A stretch of 64,000 nt of DNA from JAWVZS01 sp964507825 (GCA_964507825.1 CAZDQM010000066.1:1-64000); one strand, 5' to 3'; positions 33,464-42,714 are shown, counted from the stretch's first letter. Numbers and translations: made by a program. The notes: generated by a model from the sequence alone, not told the origin.

Positions 33464-34801
33464 CCTTACGTATTCATAGGCGCCCAGCTTTTTGTCAAAG
33501 CAGTACTGCACCTTCTGAAAGTCTTTCCTTAGCGTCCTTACCTTTGAGAGGATGCCGCGTGCGGACTTTTTCTCAATAACCACCTGCCTGATGTATCCTG
33601 CAATCTCCTGCATCTGGGTCTTTTTCATGCCCAGCCTAGTGATTTCAGAGACGCCGAGCCTTATGCCGCCAGGGTGGAAGTAGTTTCTCCCCGCCTTGAT
33701 GTCGCCCGGGATCAGCTGCCTGTTAACGATTATGTTGGCCTTTTCTAACTCCGCCTCGACTTTGCCGCCATCCGAGTAATCTAGGACGTTGACTGCAACT
33801 TGGTGGGACATGGTGTACCCCCTGTCCTCTCCTAGTACCTTAAAGCCGCAGTCGTTTAGGGCCTCTGCAAGCGCCTTTGCGTTTTTTATCACCTGCCTTG
33901 CGTAATCTCGGCCGAATTCCAATGCCTCGGCAAACGCTATTGCCTTTGCCCCCATGTGGTGGATGTGGTGGCTGCTTGTCAGGCCGGGGAAGGTCGCCCT
34001 CTTAATCTCCGACGCGTGCTCCTTTCCTCCTAGTACTAGCCCCCCTTGCGGGCCAAAGAGTGTCTTATGCGTGCTCATTGTCATGGTGTCTGCCCCCTCC
34101 CTTAACGGGTCCTGAAACTTTCCCCCTGCAATCAGGCCCGCAACATGCGCCGCATCATAGTTTATGTGCATGCCGTAGCCCTTTAGAAATTCCGACAACT
34201 CCCTTACCGGATGCGGGAACAAGAACAACGAGCCGCCAAACATTGCCATCTTGGGCAGGCGCCCGGATTTCTTGAGATTCCTGATCTTCTTTTTTGTCCC
34301 GTCCACATCGATGGTCATCTCCCGCGCATCAAACGGGTAAAACTCGATCTCTAGGCCGTGGACTAGTCCGGCCGTCCCGGCATGCTCCCGCTTTCCATGG
34401 GAGATGTGGCCGCCTGCAGGTATTGACGGCGCAAGCATCACGTCGCCGGGATCGGTGAACGCCGAATAGACTGCTAGGTTGGCAACCACTCCGGAGATCG
34501 GCCTGACGTCTGCAAATTCTGCCTTGTAAAGTCTTTTTGCCAGCCGGGTGCATTCGACCTCTACATCATCAATATACACACACCCAGCATAAACCCGCTC
34601 TCCGGGCCAGCCTTCTGCATACCTGTTGCCAAAGTCGGAGATTAATGCCTCCCGCACCGCGGGACTGGGGACATTTTCACTGGCAATCAGCGGAATGGAA
34701 TTTTCAAACCACTGGTTGTGCTTGCGCAGCTTTCCAAATAGCATGTCATAAGATTTTTTATTTGCCGACTTGGCCATGGATATTTGAATAGAATTTCCCA
34801 A
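33455..34801 (-). CDS. glyA: Serine hydroxymethyltransferase
   Basis: A PLP enzyme that interconverts serine and glycine while loading a one-carbon unit onto tetrahydrofolate or tetrahydromethanopterin. Visible motifs are NRYAEGWPGERVYAGC, the PLP-site DAAHVAGLIAGG, and the Schiff-base lysine in TMSTHKTLFGPQGGLVLGG. The C-terminal domain has SHQVAVNVLDYSDGGKVEAE. At 448 aa it is of normal length for the archaeal group. An earlier ATG 30 nt inside would give MAKSANKKSYDML, a plausible alternative start. Confidence 0.95.
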   Translation of the reverse strand: MGNSIQISMAKSANKKSYDMLFGKLRKHNQWFENSIPLIASENVPSPAVREALISDFGNRYAEGWPGERVYAGCVYIDDVEVECTRLAKRLYKAEFADVRPISGVVANLAVYSAFTDPGDVMLAPSIPAGGHISHGKREHAGTAGLVHGLEIEFYPFDAREMTIDVDGTKKKIRNLKKSGRLPKMAMFGGSLFLFPHPVRELSEFLKGYGMHINYDAAHVAGLIAGGKFQDPLREGADTMTMSTHKTLFGPQGGLVLGGKEHASEIKRATFPGLTSSHHIHHMGAKAIAFAEALEFGRDYARQVIKNAKALAEALNDCGFKVLGEDRGYTMSHQVAVNVLDYSDGGKVEAELEKANIIVNRQLIPGDIKAGRNYFHPGGIRLGVSEITRLGMKKTQMQEIAGYIRQVVIEKKSARGILSKVRTLRKDFQKVQYCFDKKLGAYEYVRLR

Positions 34802-34972
34802 TTTAAAAACACCGTTAAAATTTAGAGGCTATACAGGATCCCTGCCGCATTCCTTAATTTTGCATTAATTATATTATATATGACTATTTTTTTGAATATT
34901 TTTAGACCGGAGCTGAATTATATTATGTGGGTGCGTAAAATACTAGCTCCGGACCCCAACTTTCAAAGAAGG

Positions 34973-34980
34973 GTATAAAA
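34973..34980 (+). promoter_or_regulatory. TATA box of the thermosome gene
   Basis: GTATAAAA within CAAAGAAGGGTATAAAAGAG; the purine-rich bases before it serve as a BRE. The ATG lies ~26-30 nt downstream, consistent with a strong, leaderless promoter. Confidence 0.65.
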
Positions 34981-35003
34981 GAGGAACCTGATCACCGAAA
35001 TTC

Positions 35004-36695
35004 ATGAGCGCAACCAGCAAGGGTAGCATGCCTGTTGTACTGCTAAAGGAAGGGGCCACGGAGAACAAGGGACGTGCCGCCCAGAAAAACAACGTATCGG
35101 CATGCAAGATTGTAGCAGAGATAGTTCACACAAGCCTAGGTCCGAGGGGGATGGACAAGATGCTAGTGGACTCCCTTGGCGACGTTACAATCACAAACGA
35201 CGGCGCGACAATCCTCAAGGAGATTGACGTGCAGCACCCGGCGGCAAAGATGATGGTTGAAATCTCCAAGACCACCGACAACGAGGTGGGTGACGGGACA
35301 ACATCGGCCGTGGTTCTAGGTGGCGCATTAATGGAGAACGCAGAGACGTTGATCGAGCAAAACGTTCATCCGACAATTATAGTAGATGGTTATAGAAAGG
35401 CTGGGAAAAAGGCAAGGCAGTATCTTGACGATATTGCAGACAAAATCACCCCCAGTGACAAGACAATACTCAAAAAAATTGCCAAGACCTCAATGCAGAC
35501 CAAGATGGTTAGAAAGGACTCCGACCTACTTGCAGACCTAGTAGTGGCGTCGGTGTTTGCTGTAGCCGCAAAGGAGGACCTAAAGTACAACGTGGACATT
35601 GATGACATAAAGGTTGAAAAAAAGGCGGGCGGTTCCATTGCGGACTCTGCCATAATACAGGGAATTGTACTTGACAAGGAGATTGTCCACGGCGGCATGC
35701 CAAAGAAAACCTCCAATGCAAAGATCGCGCTAATCAACACCGCGCTGGAGATCAGCAAGACGGAGACCGATGCAAAGATCAACATCCAAAACCCACAGCA
35801 GATGAAGAGCTTTTTGGATGAGGAAAACAGGATGCTAAAGAATATGGTTGACAAGGTGATTGGCTCTGGCGCCAACGTTGTCTTGTGCCAAAAAGGCATC
35901 GATGACATGGCACAGCACTATCTTGCCAAGGCGGGCATACTCGCAGTCAGGAGAATCAAGGAAAGCGACCTGACAAAGCTTGCCAAGGCTACGGGGGCAA
36001 GAATCGTTACCAACCTTGATGATTTATTCGACAAGGATCTTGGCGCCGCCCAGACTGTAGAAGAACGCAAGATTGAGGAGGACAGATGGGTCTTCATTGA
36101 AGGCTGCAAGCATCCCAAGTCCGTTACCCTACTATTGCGCGGAGGCTCACAAAGGGTAGTTGACGAGGTTGACAGGTCCATCCACGATGCAATCATGGTA
36201 GTCAAGGACGTGATGGAAGAGCCGTCGATCGTTGCAGGGGGAGGAGCGCCAGAGACGTACGTTGCCACCAAACTGCGCAACTGGGCAAAATCCCTCGAAG
36301 GCCGTGAACAGCTGGCAATAGAAAAGTTTGCAGATGCACTTGAGGCGATCCCGCTTGCACTAGCAGAAAACGCCGGCATGGATCCCATTGATACCCTGAC
36401 TGCACTAAGGTCCAAGCAGCTCAAGGGCGAAAAGTGGACAGGAATAGACGTCATGAAGGGCAAGATTGCAAACATGAAATCCGGCGACATTGTAGAGCCC
36501 CTCTCTGTCAAGCACCAGGTCGTATCCGCGGCATCAGAGGCCGCATGCATGATTCTCAGAATTGATGACGTGATCCAGACCGCCAAGTCTGCCGGTCCTC
36601 CGCCCGGAGCAGATGGCGGCATGGGTGGAATGCCGCCAGGAATGGGTGGCATGGGCGGAATGGGCGGCATGCCTGACATGGGCGGCATGATGTGA
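35004..36695 (+). CDS. thsB: Thermosome subunit (group II chaperonin)
   Basis: This 563-aa subunit forms the double-ring chaperonin that folds proteins in an ATP-dependent closed chamber. Family motifs include GPRGMDKMLVDSLGDVTITN, VGDGTTSAVVLGGALMENA (ATP binding) and IVAGGGAPETYVATKL. The C-terminus is a Gly/Met-rich tail (MGGMPPGMGGMGGMGG), typical of thermosomes and projecting into the cavity. The gene has its own strong TATA box. No second subunit gene is in the window. Confidence 0.97.
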   Translation: MSATSKGSMPVVLLKEGATENKGRAAQKNNVSACKIVAEIVHTSLGPRGMDKMLVDSLGDVTITNDGATILKEIDVQHPAAKMMVEISKTTDNEVGDGTTSAVVLGGALMENAETLIEQNVHPTIIVDGYRKAGKKARQYLDDIADKITPSDKTILKKIAKTSMQTKMVRKDSDLLADLVVASVFAVAAKEDLKYNVDIDDIKVEKKAGGSIADSAIIQGIVLDKEIVHGGMPKKTSNAKIALINTALEISKTETDAKINIQNPQQMKSFLDEENRMLKNMVDKVIGSGANVVLCQKGIDDMAQHYLAKAGILAVRRIKESDLTKLAKATGARIVTNLDDLFDKDLGAAQTVEERKIEEDRWVFIEGCKHPKSVTLLLRGGSQRVVDEVDRSIHDAIMVVKDVMEEPSIVAGGGAPETYVATKLRNWAKSLEGREQLAIEKFADALEAIPLALAENAGMDPIDTLTALRSKQLKGEKWTGIDVMKGKIANMKSGDIVEPLSVKHQVVSAASEAACMILRIDDVIQTAKSAGPPPGADGGMGGMPPGMGGMGGMGGMPDMGGMM

Positions 36696-36735
36696 TTCCG
36701 TGAATTCATTTGATTATCCGGCTTGGTAACCCACA

Positions 36736-37050
36736 ATGAAAAAGCGTAAAATAGTCAAAAGCGCCCCACCGCAAAGTTCCCGTATATCCATTACCAAGTC
36801 TAGCCTCAAGTATGTCTACCTAGTCGCGTTCTTTGCGCTGTTGTCGGGATTCTTCCATCCATTGATCACTGAGACTAGTTTTGACGGCCTTATTATCGGA
36901 ATACTGGTCCTCCTAACCGGCCTAGTCGGGGGCATCATGCTTTACAAGGCGGCCACATCAGAAACCGCAAAGACAATCTATCTTGGAGCCGGGTTCGGCC
37001 TGCTTGCGCTATCATTATACCTTATCTTCTATATCACGGGACGCGTTTAA
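36736..37050 (+). CDS. Small membrane protein with three helices
   Basis: This 104-aa protein has a basic N-terminus (MKKRKIVKSAPPQSSRISIT) and three hydrophobic helices (YVYLVAFFALLSGFFHPLI, LIIGILVLLTGLVGGIMLY, IYLGAGFGLLALSLYLIFYI). No family is recognised. It follows the thermosome gene by 40 nt on the same strand and ends flush with the convergent glnA stop. Confidence 0.55.
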   Translation: MKKRKIVKSAPPQSSRISITKSSLKYVYLVAFFALLSGFFHPLITETSFDGLIIGILVLLTGLVGGIMLYKAATSETAKTIYLGAGFGLLALSLYLIFYITGRV

Positions 37051-38511
37051 TCAGACATCAAAGTACAGGTAGAACTCGTGCGGGTGGGGCCTAATTGAGA
37101 TCTCGCGTTGCTCCTTTCTTTCAATTGCAATCAGCGTGTCGATGACGTCGTCCGTAAATATGGGGAGCAGGAACTTTCTGTCGCTTTCCAATTCATCTAG
37201 CGCCTCGCCCAAGCTGGCGGGCAGTACCCCGATTCCGCGCTTTATTCTCTCTGCCTTGGTCATCTTGAAGATGTCTTCTCGGACCTGGTCGCCTGGCTCT
37301 ATCTTGTTCTTTATTCCATCTAGGCCTGCAGAGAGGACGGCTGAAAACACCAGGTACGGGTTGGCGGACGGATCTGGCGCCCTGAACTCTAGCCTCTTCA
37401 GGTGGGCGTACCCGACGCCCTTGAAATGCTTGGGAACCCTGACAATTGCGGATCTATTACTTGCGCTCCATGCGATGTATACGGGCGCCTCGTATCCTGG
37501 AACCAGCCTGTGGTAAGAGTTTGTCGTCGGATTGGATATTGCAGAGAGCGCCTTTGCATGCTGGATGATTCCACCACAAAAGTACCTGCCCAACTGACTC
37601 AACTCGTCTTCTGCATCCGGATCGTAGAACGCATTCTTCTTTCCCTTCCACAGGCTGACGTTCGTGTGCATTCCCGAACCTGAGTCCATTGAGATTGGCT
37701 TTGGCATCATGGTCGCAATCTTCCCGTACTTTTGGGCGATGTTTCTTACAACAAACTTGTAGGACTGCGCCGCATCGGCCGCATTGGTTAAGTGATCATA
37801 CCTGATGTCGATTTCACACTGTCCTGCCGTTGCCACCTCGTGATGATGATTATCGCACAGAATTCCAAACTCCTCGTTTAGTATATTGACGCAATCGTTT
37901 CTAAATGGGGACAAGGTGTCTGATGGTGTACTTGGATAATATCCCTCCTGCAACCCCATTGGATAACCGTGCCCCTCCTTGCTCCACGGGGCCTCTTTGG
38001 ACTCTATACTGTAAGACTGTCCCTTGTACGGGGTTAGCACGTCCCAATGAACCTCGTCGAAGACAAAGAATTCCACCTCAGGTCCCCAGTTGCTGGAGTC
38101 AAAGCCTTGTGACTTTAGGTGCTCCTCTGCCTTTTGTGCAATCCCCCTTGGATCCCTTGAGAGCCTGCCGCGGTCCTCGCCCCAATAAACGTCACAGATT
38201 AGCCTAGCGGTCTTGTTCTCCGTGTACCACGGAATCTTGGCATATGTATTGGGATCCGGCTTTAGGATCAAGTCCGAGTCATCAATACTGGTGAATCCCA
38301 CTATTGAGGAGCCATCAAGCTTTGGGAGCCCGTCCTTCATCTGTTCCGGGGTAAAGGTATCGGCCGAGATTGTCGTGTGGTGATACCTTCCCGTCAGGCT
38401 GGTGAACTGCAAATCGACAAACTTTACCTCGTCATGACTAATTTTTGAGAAAACCTCATCTGGCGAATATGTGATCTGAATCGGTTTTCCATCACTGACT
38501 TTATACGGCAA
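37051..38511 (-). CDS. glnA: Glutamine synthetase type I
   Basis: GlnA makes glutamine from glutamate, ammonia and ATP, the main ammonia-assimilation step of an ammonia-oxidising archaeon. The enzyme has PKLDGSSIVGFTSIDDSD (N-terminal beta-grasp), GPEVEFFVFDEVHWD, MPKPISMDSGSGMHTNVSLW (Mg-binding and catalytic), the NPTTNSYHRLVPGYEAPVY loop and SAIVRVPKHFKGV. At 486 aa it matches type I. The adenylylation tyrosine motif (NLYDLP) of bacterial GlnA is not present, so control is more likely by PII or feedback. Confidence 0.97.
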   Translation of the reverse strand: MPYKVSDGKPIQITYSPDEVFSKISHDEVKFVDLQFTSLTGRYHHTTISADTFTPEQMKDGLPKLDGSSIVGFTSIDDSDLILKPDPNTYAKIPWYTENKTARLICDVYWGEDRGRLSRDPRGIAQKAEEHLKSQGFDSSNWGPEVEFFVFDEVHWDVLTPYKGQSYSIESKEAPWSKEGHGYPMGLQEGYYPSTPSDTLSPFRNDCVNILNEEFGILCDNHHHEVATAGQCEIDIRYDHLTNAADAAQSYKFVVRNIAQKYGKIATMMPKPISMDSGSGMHTNVSLWKGKKNAFYDPDAEDELSQLGRYFCGGIIQHAKALSAISNPTTNSYHRLVPGYEAPVYIAWSASNRSAIVRVPKHFKGVGYAHLKRLEFRAPDPSANPYLVFSAVLSAGLDGIKNKIEPGDQVREDIFKMTKAERIKRGIGVLPASLGEALDELESDRKFLLPIFTDDVIDTLIAIERKEQREISIRPHPHEFYLYFDV

Positions 38512-38563
38512 TTTTATACGTCAAGCTAACACAAATACATCTATCATTTAAGGATTAGGTAAG

Positions 38564-39115
38564 ATGTCTGAGTCCAAGGAGATCACAATCACCGCGCTTC
38601 ATTCCATAGTTCTTCGCGAGGTGGAGAGCGAGACGATCCAGGAAGTCAGTCACGATCTATACTCTGGCATTGCCAGATTCATTGGAAACCTGAAAAAGCA
38701 AGAGTTTGACAACGTCGAAAACAAAGTCAAAGAGGAGCTAATCGGCATGGCCACGGATCTGGCCAACATGCTTGTAAGGCTGCGGCTTGAAAAGTGCTTG
38801 CGCGAGCTAGACTTTGCAAACCTGCTCGACGAAGAGAAATACATCCTAGATTCCCAGGAGGAGAGGAAGGAGAGGGCCGAGGTCATACTCTCTGCCATTC
38901 TTAACGGAAGATCCAAGCTGCTCGATTCGGTCTCTAAGGATCACAAGACGAGACTCGTCACCGTTCGGTTCCTAGCAGATGCCGGGGAGTTCATGGGGGC
39001 AGACGCGAAGCGGTACGGCCCGTTTAATGCCGAAGATCTGGCCACGATCCCGTATGACAACGCACAGGCGCTGATTTCCACGGAAACGGTTGCCAAGGTG
39101 CGCCTAGAAGATTAG
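38564..39115 (+). CDS. GINS complex subunit (Gins15/51-type)
   Basis: GINS joins MCM and GAN/RecJ-like proteins in the replicative CMG-like helicase. The 183-aa protein has the helical A domain first (NVENKVKEELIGMATDLANM, LVRLRLEKCLRELDFAN), then a small C-terminal beta B domain (FMGADAKRYGPFNAEDLATI, NAQALISTETVAKV). That order corresponds to Gins15/51 rather than Gins23. It diverges from glnA across 52 nt. Confidence 0.85.
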   Translation: MSESKEITITALHSIVLREVESETIQEVSHDLYSGIARFIGNLKKQEFDNVENKVKEELIGMATDLANMLVRLRLEKCLRELDFANLLDEEKYILDSQEERKERAEVILSAILNGRSKLLDSVSKDHKTRLVTVRFLADAGEFMGADAKRYGPFNAEDLATIPYDNAQALISTETVAKVRLED

Positions 39116-39146
39116 GTTATATCACTATTGCATACCTGACAAATAC

Positions 39147-39428
39147 ATGTCCCATACCGGCGTGGAGGTGTTTGACTTTCTCCTGATTACGATCTACCCT
39201 GTAATCGGCATCTTTGCAGTAGAGATGGCCAGCAGGGCGTTGAAGGCGCCCAAGTGGATCAAGCTCTGTGTACAGGCCGTCGTCTCAATCGGGTTTGCGG
39301 CCGCATATTTCTCGTTTCCAGGCGATGAAAAATTTCCATTGACCGCGGTTGTGTTACTGGCCCTAGCAGTCGCACTATTCTATCAGGGTAGGCGTGCGAA
39401 AATCTCCCCCGACAAGTCCCCGTATTGA
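39147..39428 (+). CDS. Small membrane protein with three helices
   Basis: This 93-aa protein has three hydrophobic segments (FLLITIYPVIGIFAVEMA, LCVQAVVSIGFAAAYFSF, LTAVVLLALAVALFYQG) and a basic C-terminus. No family is recognised. It follows the GINS gene by 31 nt on the same strand and may be cotranscribed. Confidence 0.5.
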   Translation: MSHTGVEVFDFLLITIYPVIGIFAVEMASRALKAPKWIKLCVQAVVSIGFAAAYFSFPGDEKFPLTAVVLLALAVALFYQGRRAKISPDKSPY

Positions 39429-39429
39429 T

Positions 39430-39648
39430 CTACCCGCCAAAAATACGCCTGAACAGGCCGCCCTTTTTCTTTCCGCCGTCGCGTATGACCTTGCGCTCCC
39501 CAAACCTCCTGCTCCTGATCTGGGTCAGCTTTACACACCGGTGTTCCTCAGGCAGCCGGTGTTCCGGGCAAAAGTAATCCTTGCAATAGTTGCACTGGAA
39601 GGGCATGTCGGTCATGTCCCCGCAATAGGCGCACTTTTCTGCGTTCAT
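39430..39648 (-). CDS. AN1-type zinc finger protein
   Basis: This 72-aa protein has CAYCGDMTDMPFQCNYCKDY followed by FCPEHRLPEEHRCVKL, i.e. the two interleaved zinc sites of an AN1 finger. A basic tail rich in Lys, Arg and Gly (GERKVIRDGGKKKGGLFRRI) follows. In eukaryotes AN1 fingers bind ubiquitin-like proteins; in archaea the role is open. It is convergent with the small membrane protein gene, separated by 1 nt. Confidence 0.9.
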   Translation of the reverse strand: MNAEKCAYCGDMTDMPFQCNYCKDYFCPEHRLPEEHRCVKLTQIRSRRFGERKVIRDGGKKKGGLFRRIFGG

Positions 39649-39747
39649 GATTCAGATGACAACTCGTTTTTAATAAATCAGCTAGGGAGATTTGTGTTAC
39701 CGCCTGCGAAAACATATTTACCATGCGTGGCCGGCATTACTACATTC

Positions 39748-40488
39748 ATGCTAAACGGAAAAATTGCCATTGTTACGGGGGCAAGTAGCGGGATAGGCCG
39801 CGCTACTGCCAAAACCCTTGCCAAGGCAGGCGCCAAGGTTGCAATAGGCGCACGGCGTACCGACAGGCTCGAGACGCTTGCACGGGAAATCATTGATGAC
39901 GGAGGAGATGTGTTTTACCGGGGACTAGACGTTACGCGGCGGGCCGAATGCGAATCATTTGCAGGGGCGGTACTAGATAAATGGAACTCGATTGACATCC
40001 TAGTGAACAATGCCGGACTGATGCCCCTTAGCTTCATCAAGAATCTCAAGATTGACGAGTGGGACAGAATGATCGATGTCAACATAAGGGGGGTGCTCTA
40101 TTCCACGGGCGCGGTAATCTCCCACATGAGGGAGAAGAAATCCGGCCACATAGTCAACATTTCATCGGTTGCGGGAAGAATCGTGTTCCCCGCCGGTAGC
40201 GTCTACTGCGCGACAAAGCACGCCGTTGCGGCATTTAGCGAGGGACTGCGGCAGGAGTTCAGCGTCCGCTCCAAGATACGCGTGACGAGCATCGAGCCAG
40301 GCGTGGTTGCTACAGAGCTAAGCGACACAATTACAGACGAGTCCCTCCAGGGTTTTGTTGAAAATGCCAAGAAAATGGAGGCGTTGCAGGCAGAAGACAT
40401 TGCAAATGCGATCCTTTATGCCGTAGAATCCCCGCCCCACGTCAACGTCAACGAAATACTCATCAGGCCCACGGCGCAGGAGCGTTGA
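39748..40488 (+). CDS. Short-chain dehydrogenase/reductase
   Basis: This 246-aa NAD(P)-dependent SDR has the coenzyme motif IVTGASSGIGRATAKTLA (7-24) with GARRTDR after strand 2, suggesting NADPH use. NNAG occurs at ~87-90, the catalytic Ser in HIVNISSVAGRIVFP and YxxxK in YCATKHAVAAF (~152-162). The substrate cannot be told; it looks like the YdfG-type group acting on 3-hydroxy acids or small alcohols. The longer ORF upstream of the ATG merely reads antisense through the AN1 gene. Its TGA overlaps the TTG start of the next gene. Confidence 0.92.
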   Translation: MLNGKIAIVTGASSGIGRATAKTLAKAGAKVAIGARRTDRLETLAREIIDDGGDVFYRGLDVTRRAECESFAGAVLDKWNSIDILVNNAGLMPLSFIKNLKIDEWDRMIDVNIRGVLYSTGAVISHMREKKSGHIVNISSVAGRIVFPAGSVYCATKHAVAAFSEGLRQEFSVRSKIRVTSIEPGVVATELSDTITDESLQGFVENAKKMEALQAEDIANAILYAVESPPHVNVNEILIRPTAQER

Positions 40489-41627
40489 AGGCTCCCCACG
40501 TTGTAATTCTTGGAGCCGGATTCGGGGGCCTGGCTGCCGCCAACAAGATCCGGGATTCTTTGGATACCACACACGTCAAAATCACCATAATTGACAAGAA
40601 GGACTGGTTCATGGTGGGGTTTGCAAAGCTCTGGATAATCCAGGGGGTCAGGACATTTGAGGACTCGGTTGCCGACATCAACCGCGTCGCAAGGAAGGGA
40701 ATCAAATTCATCAAGGATGAGATAATCGACATTGACTTTGCTGCAAAAGCGGTAAAGACTCGCGGCAAGAGTATTCCTTACGACTTTTTAATCATCGCTC
40801 TAGGCGCTAGGCTGGCGCCAGAGAAGGTGCCGGGCCTGCACGAGCACGGGCTGATTCTATATGATCATGACCACCTTGGTCAAATCCGCAAGCGGCTAGA
40901 GTCGATGAGATCGGGCAGACTCGCCCTGGCAATAACCGGTATTCCATACAAGTGCCCGCCGGCCCCATTTGAGGCCGCCCTGCTTATCAATTCGATGCTG
41001 CAAAAGGCCGGCGTGCGGGACTCTATAAAATTTGACATTTACAGTCCGGCGCCGATCACGTTGCCGGCCGCCGGCCCGCAACCAAGCAAACGGGTTCTTG
41101 AAATGATGACATCTGAGAACATTAATTTTCACGGCTCGTGCAGAACACAGTCAGTCGAGCCGGGCCGGCTAGTCTTTGAGGACGGCGAGGCGAAATTTGA
41201 TCTCCTGCTAGCAGTGCCCCCGCATGTCGCCCCCAAGATAATCTACAAGACGGGACTGGCGCAAGACGGCTTTGTCGAGGTGGGGCGCGACTGCACGACG
41301 CGACATGAGGACGTTTATGCAATAGGTGATGTTACGGTCATGGGCGCCGGCGAAGGCAAGGCGGTTCCCAAGGCCGGGATCTTTGCAGAAGGAGAGGGTG
41401 AGACGGTAGCTAGGAATATTATCGCAAAAATTAGATCCGGGGAGGCCGAAGAGCTTTACGACGGGAGAGGCGGCTGTTTCCTGGAATCGGGCAAGGAGAC
41501 TGCCTCGATAATAGAGGTGGATATGTTTGGACAGGCGGGGCCGACAACCCGGATCACCGAGCCGGCGCCCGAGCACCTTGACACCAAAAAGGCGTTTGAG
41601 ACAGAACGGCTTGCAAAATGGTTCTAG
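40485..41627 (+). CDS. SQR/FCSD-like FAD-dependent oxidoreductase
   Basis: This 380-aa flavoprotein has an N-terminal FAD fold (VVILGAGFGGLAAANKI, residues 5-21), ITGIPYKCPPAPFEAALL (~150-167) with a single Cys followed by Pro-Pro, and the FAD motif DVYAIGDVTVMGAGEGKAVP. KCPPAPFE is typical of sulfide:quinone oxidoreductase and flavocytochrome c sulfide dehydrogenase. The other two redox cysteines of a true SQR are not evident, so the electron donor is uncertain. The TTG start overlaps the SDR stop (TTGA), so the two are one operon. Confidence 0.82.
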   Translation: MKAPHVVILGAGFGGLAAANKIRDSLDTTHVKITIIDKKDWFMVGFAKLWIIQGVRTFEDSVADINRVARKGIKFIKDEIIDIDFAAKAVKTRGKSIPYDFLIIALGARLAPEKVPGLHEHGLILYDHDHLGQIRKRLESMRSGRLALAITGIPYKCPPAPFEAALLINSMLQKAGVRDSIKFDIYSPAPITLPAAGPQPSKRVLEMMTSENINFHGSCRTQSVEPGRLVFEDGEAKFDLLLAVPPHVAPKIIYKTGLAQDGFVEVGRDCTTRHEDVYAIGDVTVMGAGEGKAVPKAGIFAEGEGETVARNIIAKIRSGEAEELYDGRGGCFLESGKETASIIEVDMFGQAGPTTRITEPAPEHLDTKKAFETERLAKWF

Positions 41628-41830
41628 GCGCGCTCGTCTTCCTTCTTTGTCATGTGCTCTATGACGGCCTTGATTTCAGATGCCAGCTCCGAGCCCCCCG
41701 ATACATCTAGCCTTTCGGGAATCTTACTCTTAAAGTCCTCATCCTCTAGTTCAATGCGCCGCCTTTCCACACAGTCCACGTGATCATTGTCGTTGCCTGA
41801 GATCTTGTGGCAGATCGAGCAGATCTTCAT
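41624..41830 (-). CDS. Small zinc-ribbon-like hypothetical protein
   Basis: I place the start at the ATG giving MKICSICHKISGNDND, 68 aa in all. The CxxC pair at residues 4 and 7 with HVDCVERRR later can form a metal site; the rest is charged and helical. Sequence upstream of this ATG in the same frame reads antisense through tRNA-Pro and is not coding. It is convergent with the SQR-like gene (4-nt overlap). Confidence 0.6.
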   Translation of the reverse strand: MKICSICHKISGNDNDHVDCVERRRIELEDEDFKSKIPERLDVSGGSELASEIKAVIEHMTKKEDERA

Positions 41831-41862
41831 GTGTATACCTGCCAACCCACAGTTTAATAATT

Positions 41863-42714
41863 TCACTCTGATCCTTGTTTTACGGGATCGTCGTCTAGCA
41901 TGGTATGATACTTGTCTGGGGGACAAGTGGTCGCAGGTTCGAATCCTGCCGATCCCACCTGACACAACTTTAGCGTATCAAGCAGGTTCCGGAAATTCTC
42001 CCCTGAAACGTCCTGCTTGTATCTTCGCAACGCCCGGATGATAACCTGCTTGGGCGGCACCCTGTAAGCGGCGCGGACCCTCCTTGCAATCCCGGAACCG
42101 ATATAGACTCCTTGCGTCGCCGAGGTGACATTTGATCTCCGCCTACCCGTGCTTGCACTCTCAAAGTCAACAATGGTTATCTTTTTTCCAACAATGACGT
42201 GCTTGGAGATCATGCCCAGCTCCCCGTGATCAATCCCGCCCTGATCCAGCCTAAAGCAGTCGTGCAATACCTTTGCTAGCACGGACTTGATCTCACCCGG
42301 CCGCCCTGCCGCATCTTCCATCCAGTCTGATATCGGCCGCCCCTCAAGATACTCCATGACTAGAAAATTCCTACTACCTGTGACAAATTTAGGGCCAACC
42401 CTGATCCGGTTTGCCATTATCAGCAGCCTAGACTCGCCTGCCAGCGTCCTCCTTTGCGAGTCGGTCCTCCTAATCTTTATGGCAACGGTCCTGCCCTGCC
42501 GCCTGCCTAGGACCACGACTCCCACATGTCCCTTTCCCAGAACGTTTAGGACTCCGATCCTAGTCGGGCCGTAAAAGGAGACCTTTGTTACATCTAGCAC
42601 CTTTAACTCCTTTACGCGCGCCTGCAGCTGCCTGACTGTGGCCCTTGGGAATCCCAGAATCTCCGAGTAGGGCTTGTTTACAAGCTCGTCAACGGGAAGG
42701 AAAGATCTTTTCAT
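41863..42714 (-). CDS. RIO-like predicted Ser/Thr protein kinase
   Basis: The start is the ATG giving MKRSFLPVDELVNKPYS; a frame extension upstream merely overlaps cca. The kinase part has a glycine loop (LGKGHVGVVVLGRR), the ATP-binding Lys in TVAIKIRRTD, hinge FLVMEYLEGRPISDW, a catalytic loop HGELGMISKHV and a metal site IVDFESAS, matching archaeal COG2112 kinases with HGEL/DFE in place of HRD/DFG. A helical N-terminal domain precedes it. The last ~30 codons run antisense through the tRNA-Pro gene, giving the well-known false peptide GFEPATTCPP. The true C-terminus may therefore be debatable. Confidence 0.75.
   Translation of the reverse strand: MKRSFLPVDELVNKPYSEILGFPRATVRQLQARVKELKVLDVTKVSFYGPTRIGVLNVLGKGHVGVVVLGRRQGRTVAIKIRRTDSQRRTLAGESRLLIMANRIRVGPKFVTGSRNFLVMEYLEGRPISDWMEDAAGRPGEIKSVLAKVLHDCFRLDQGGIDHGELGMISKHVIVGKKITIVDFESASTGRRRSNVTSATQGVYIGSGIARRVRAAYRVPPKQVIIRALRRYKQDVSGENFRNLLDTLKLCQVGSAGFEPATTCPPDKYHTMLDDDPVKQGSE
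41884..41957 (+). tRNA. tRNA-Pro (anticodon GGG)
   Basis: The acceptor arm GGGATCG pairs with CGATCCC before the A discriminator. The anticodon stem CTTGT/ACAAG encloses the loop CTGGGGG with anticodon GGG, and the T arm GCAGG-TTCGAAT-CCTGC is canonical. The D region TAGCATGGTATGAT matches archaeal tRNA-Pro. CCA is not encoded, so CCA-adding enzyme (encoded 0.7 kb away) is required. There is no intron. Confidence 0.96.

Noticed and set aside
39394..39747. N-terminal extension of the SDR reading frame by 118 codons
   Set aside because: It runs antisense through the AN1 zinc-finger gene; the SDR's coenzyme motif sits at the expected distance from the ATG at 39748.
41831..41965. N-terminal extension of the small zinc-ribbon gene (GRIRTCDHLSPRQ peptide)
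   Set aside because: The peptide is the well-known antisense translation of a tRNA and not protein-coding.
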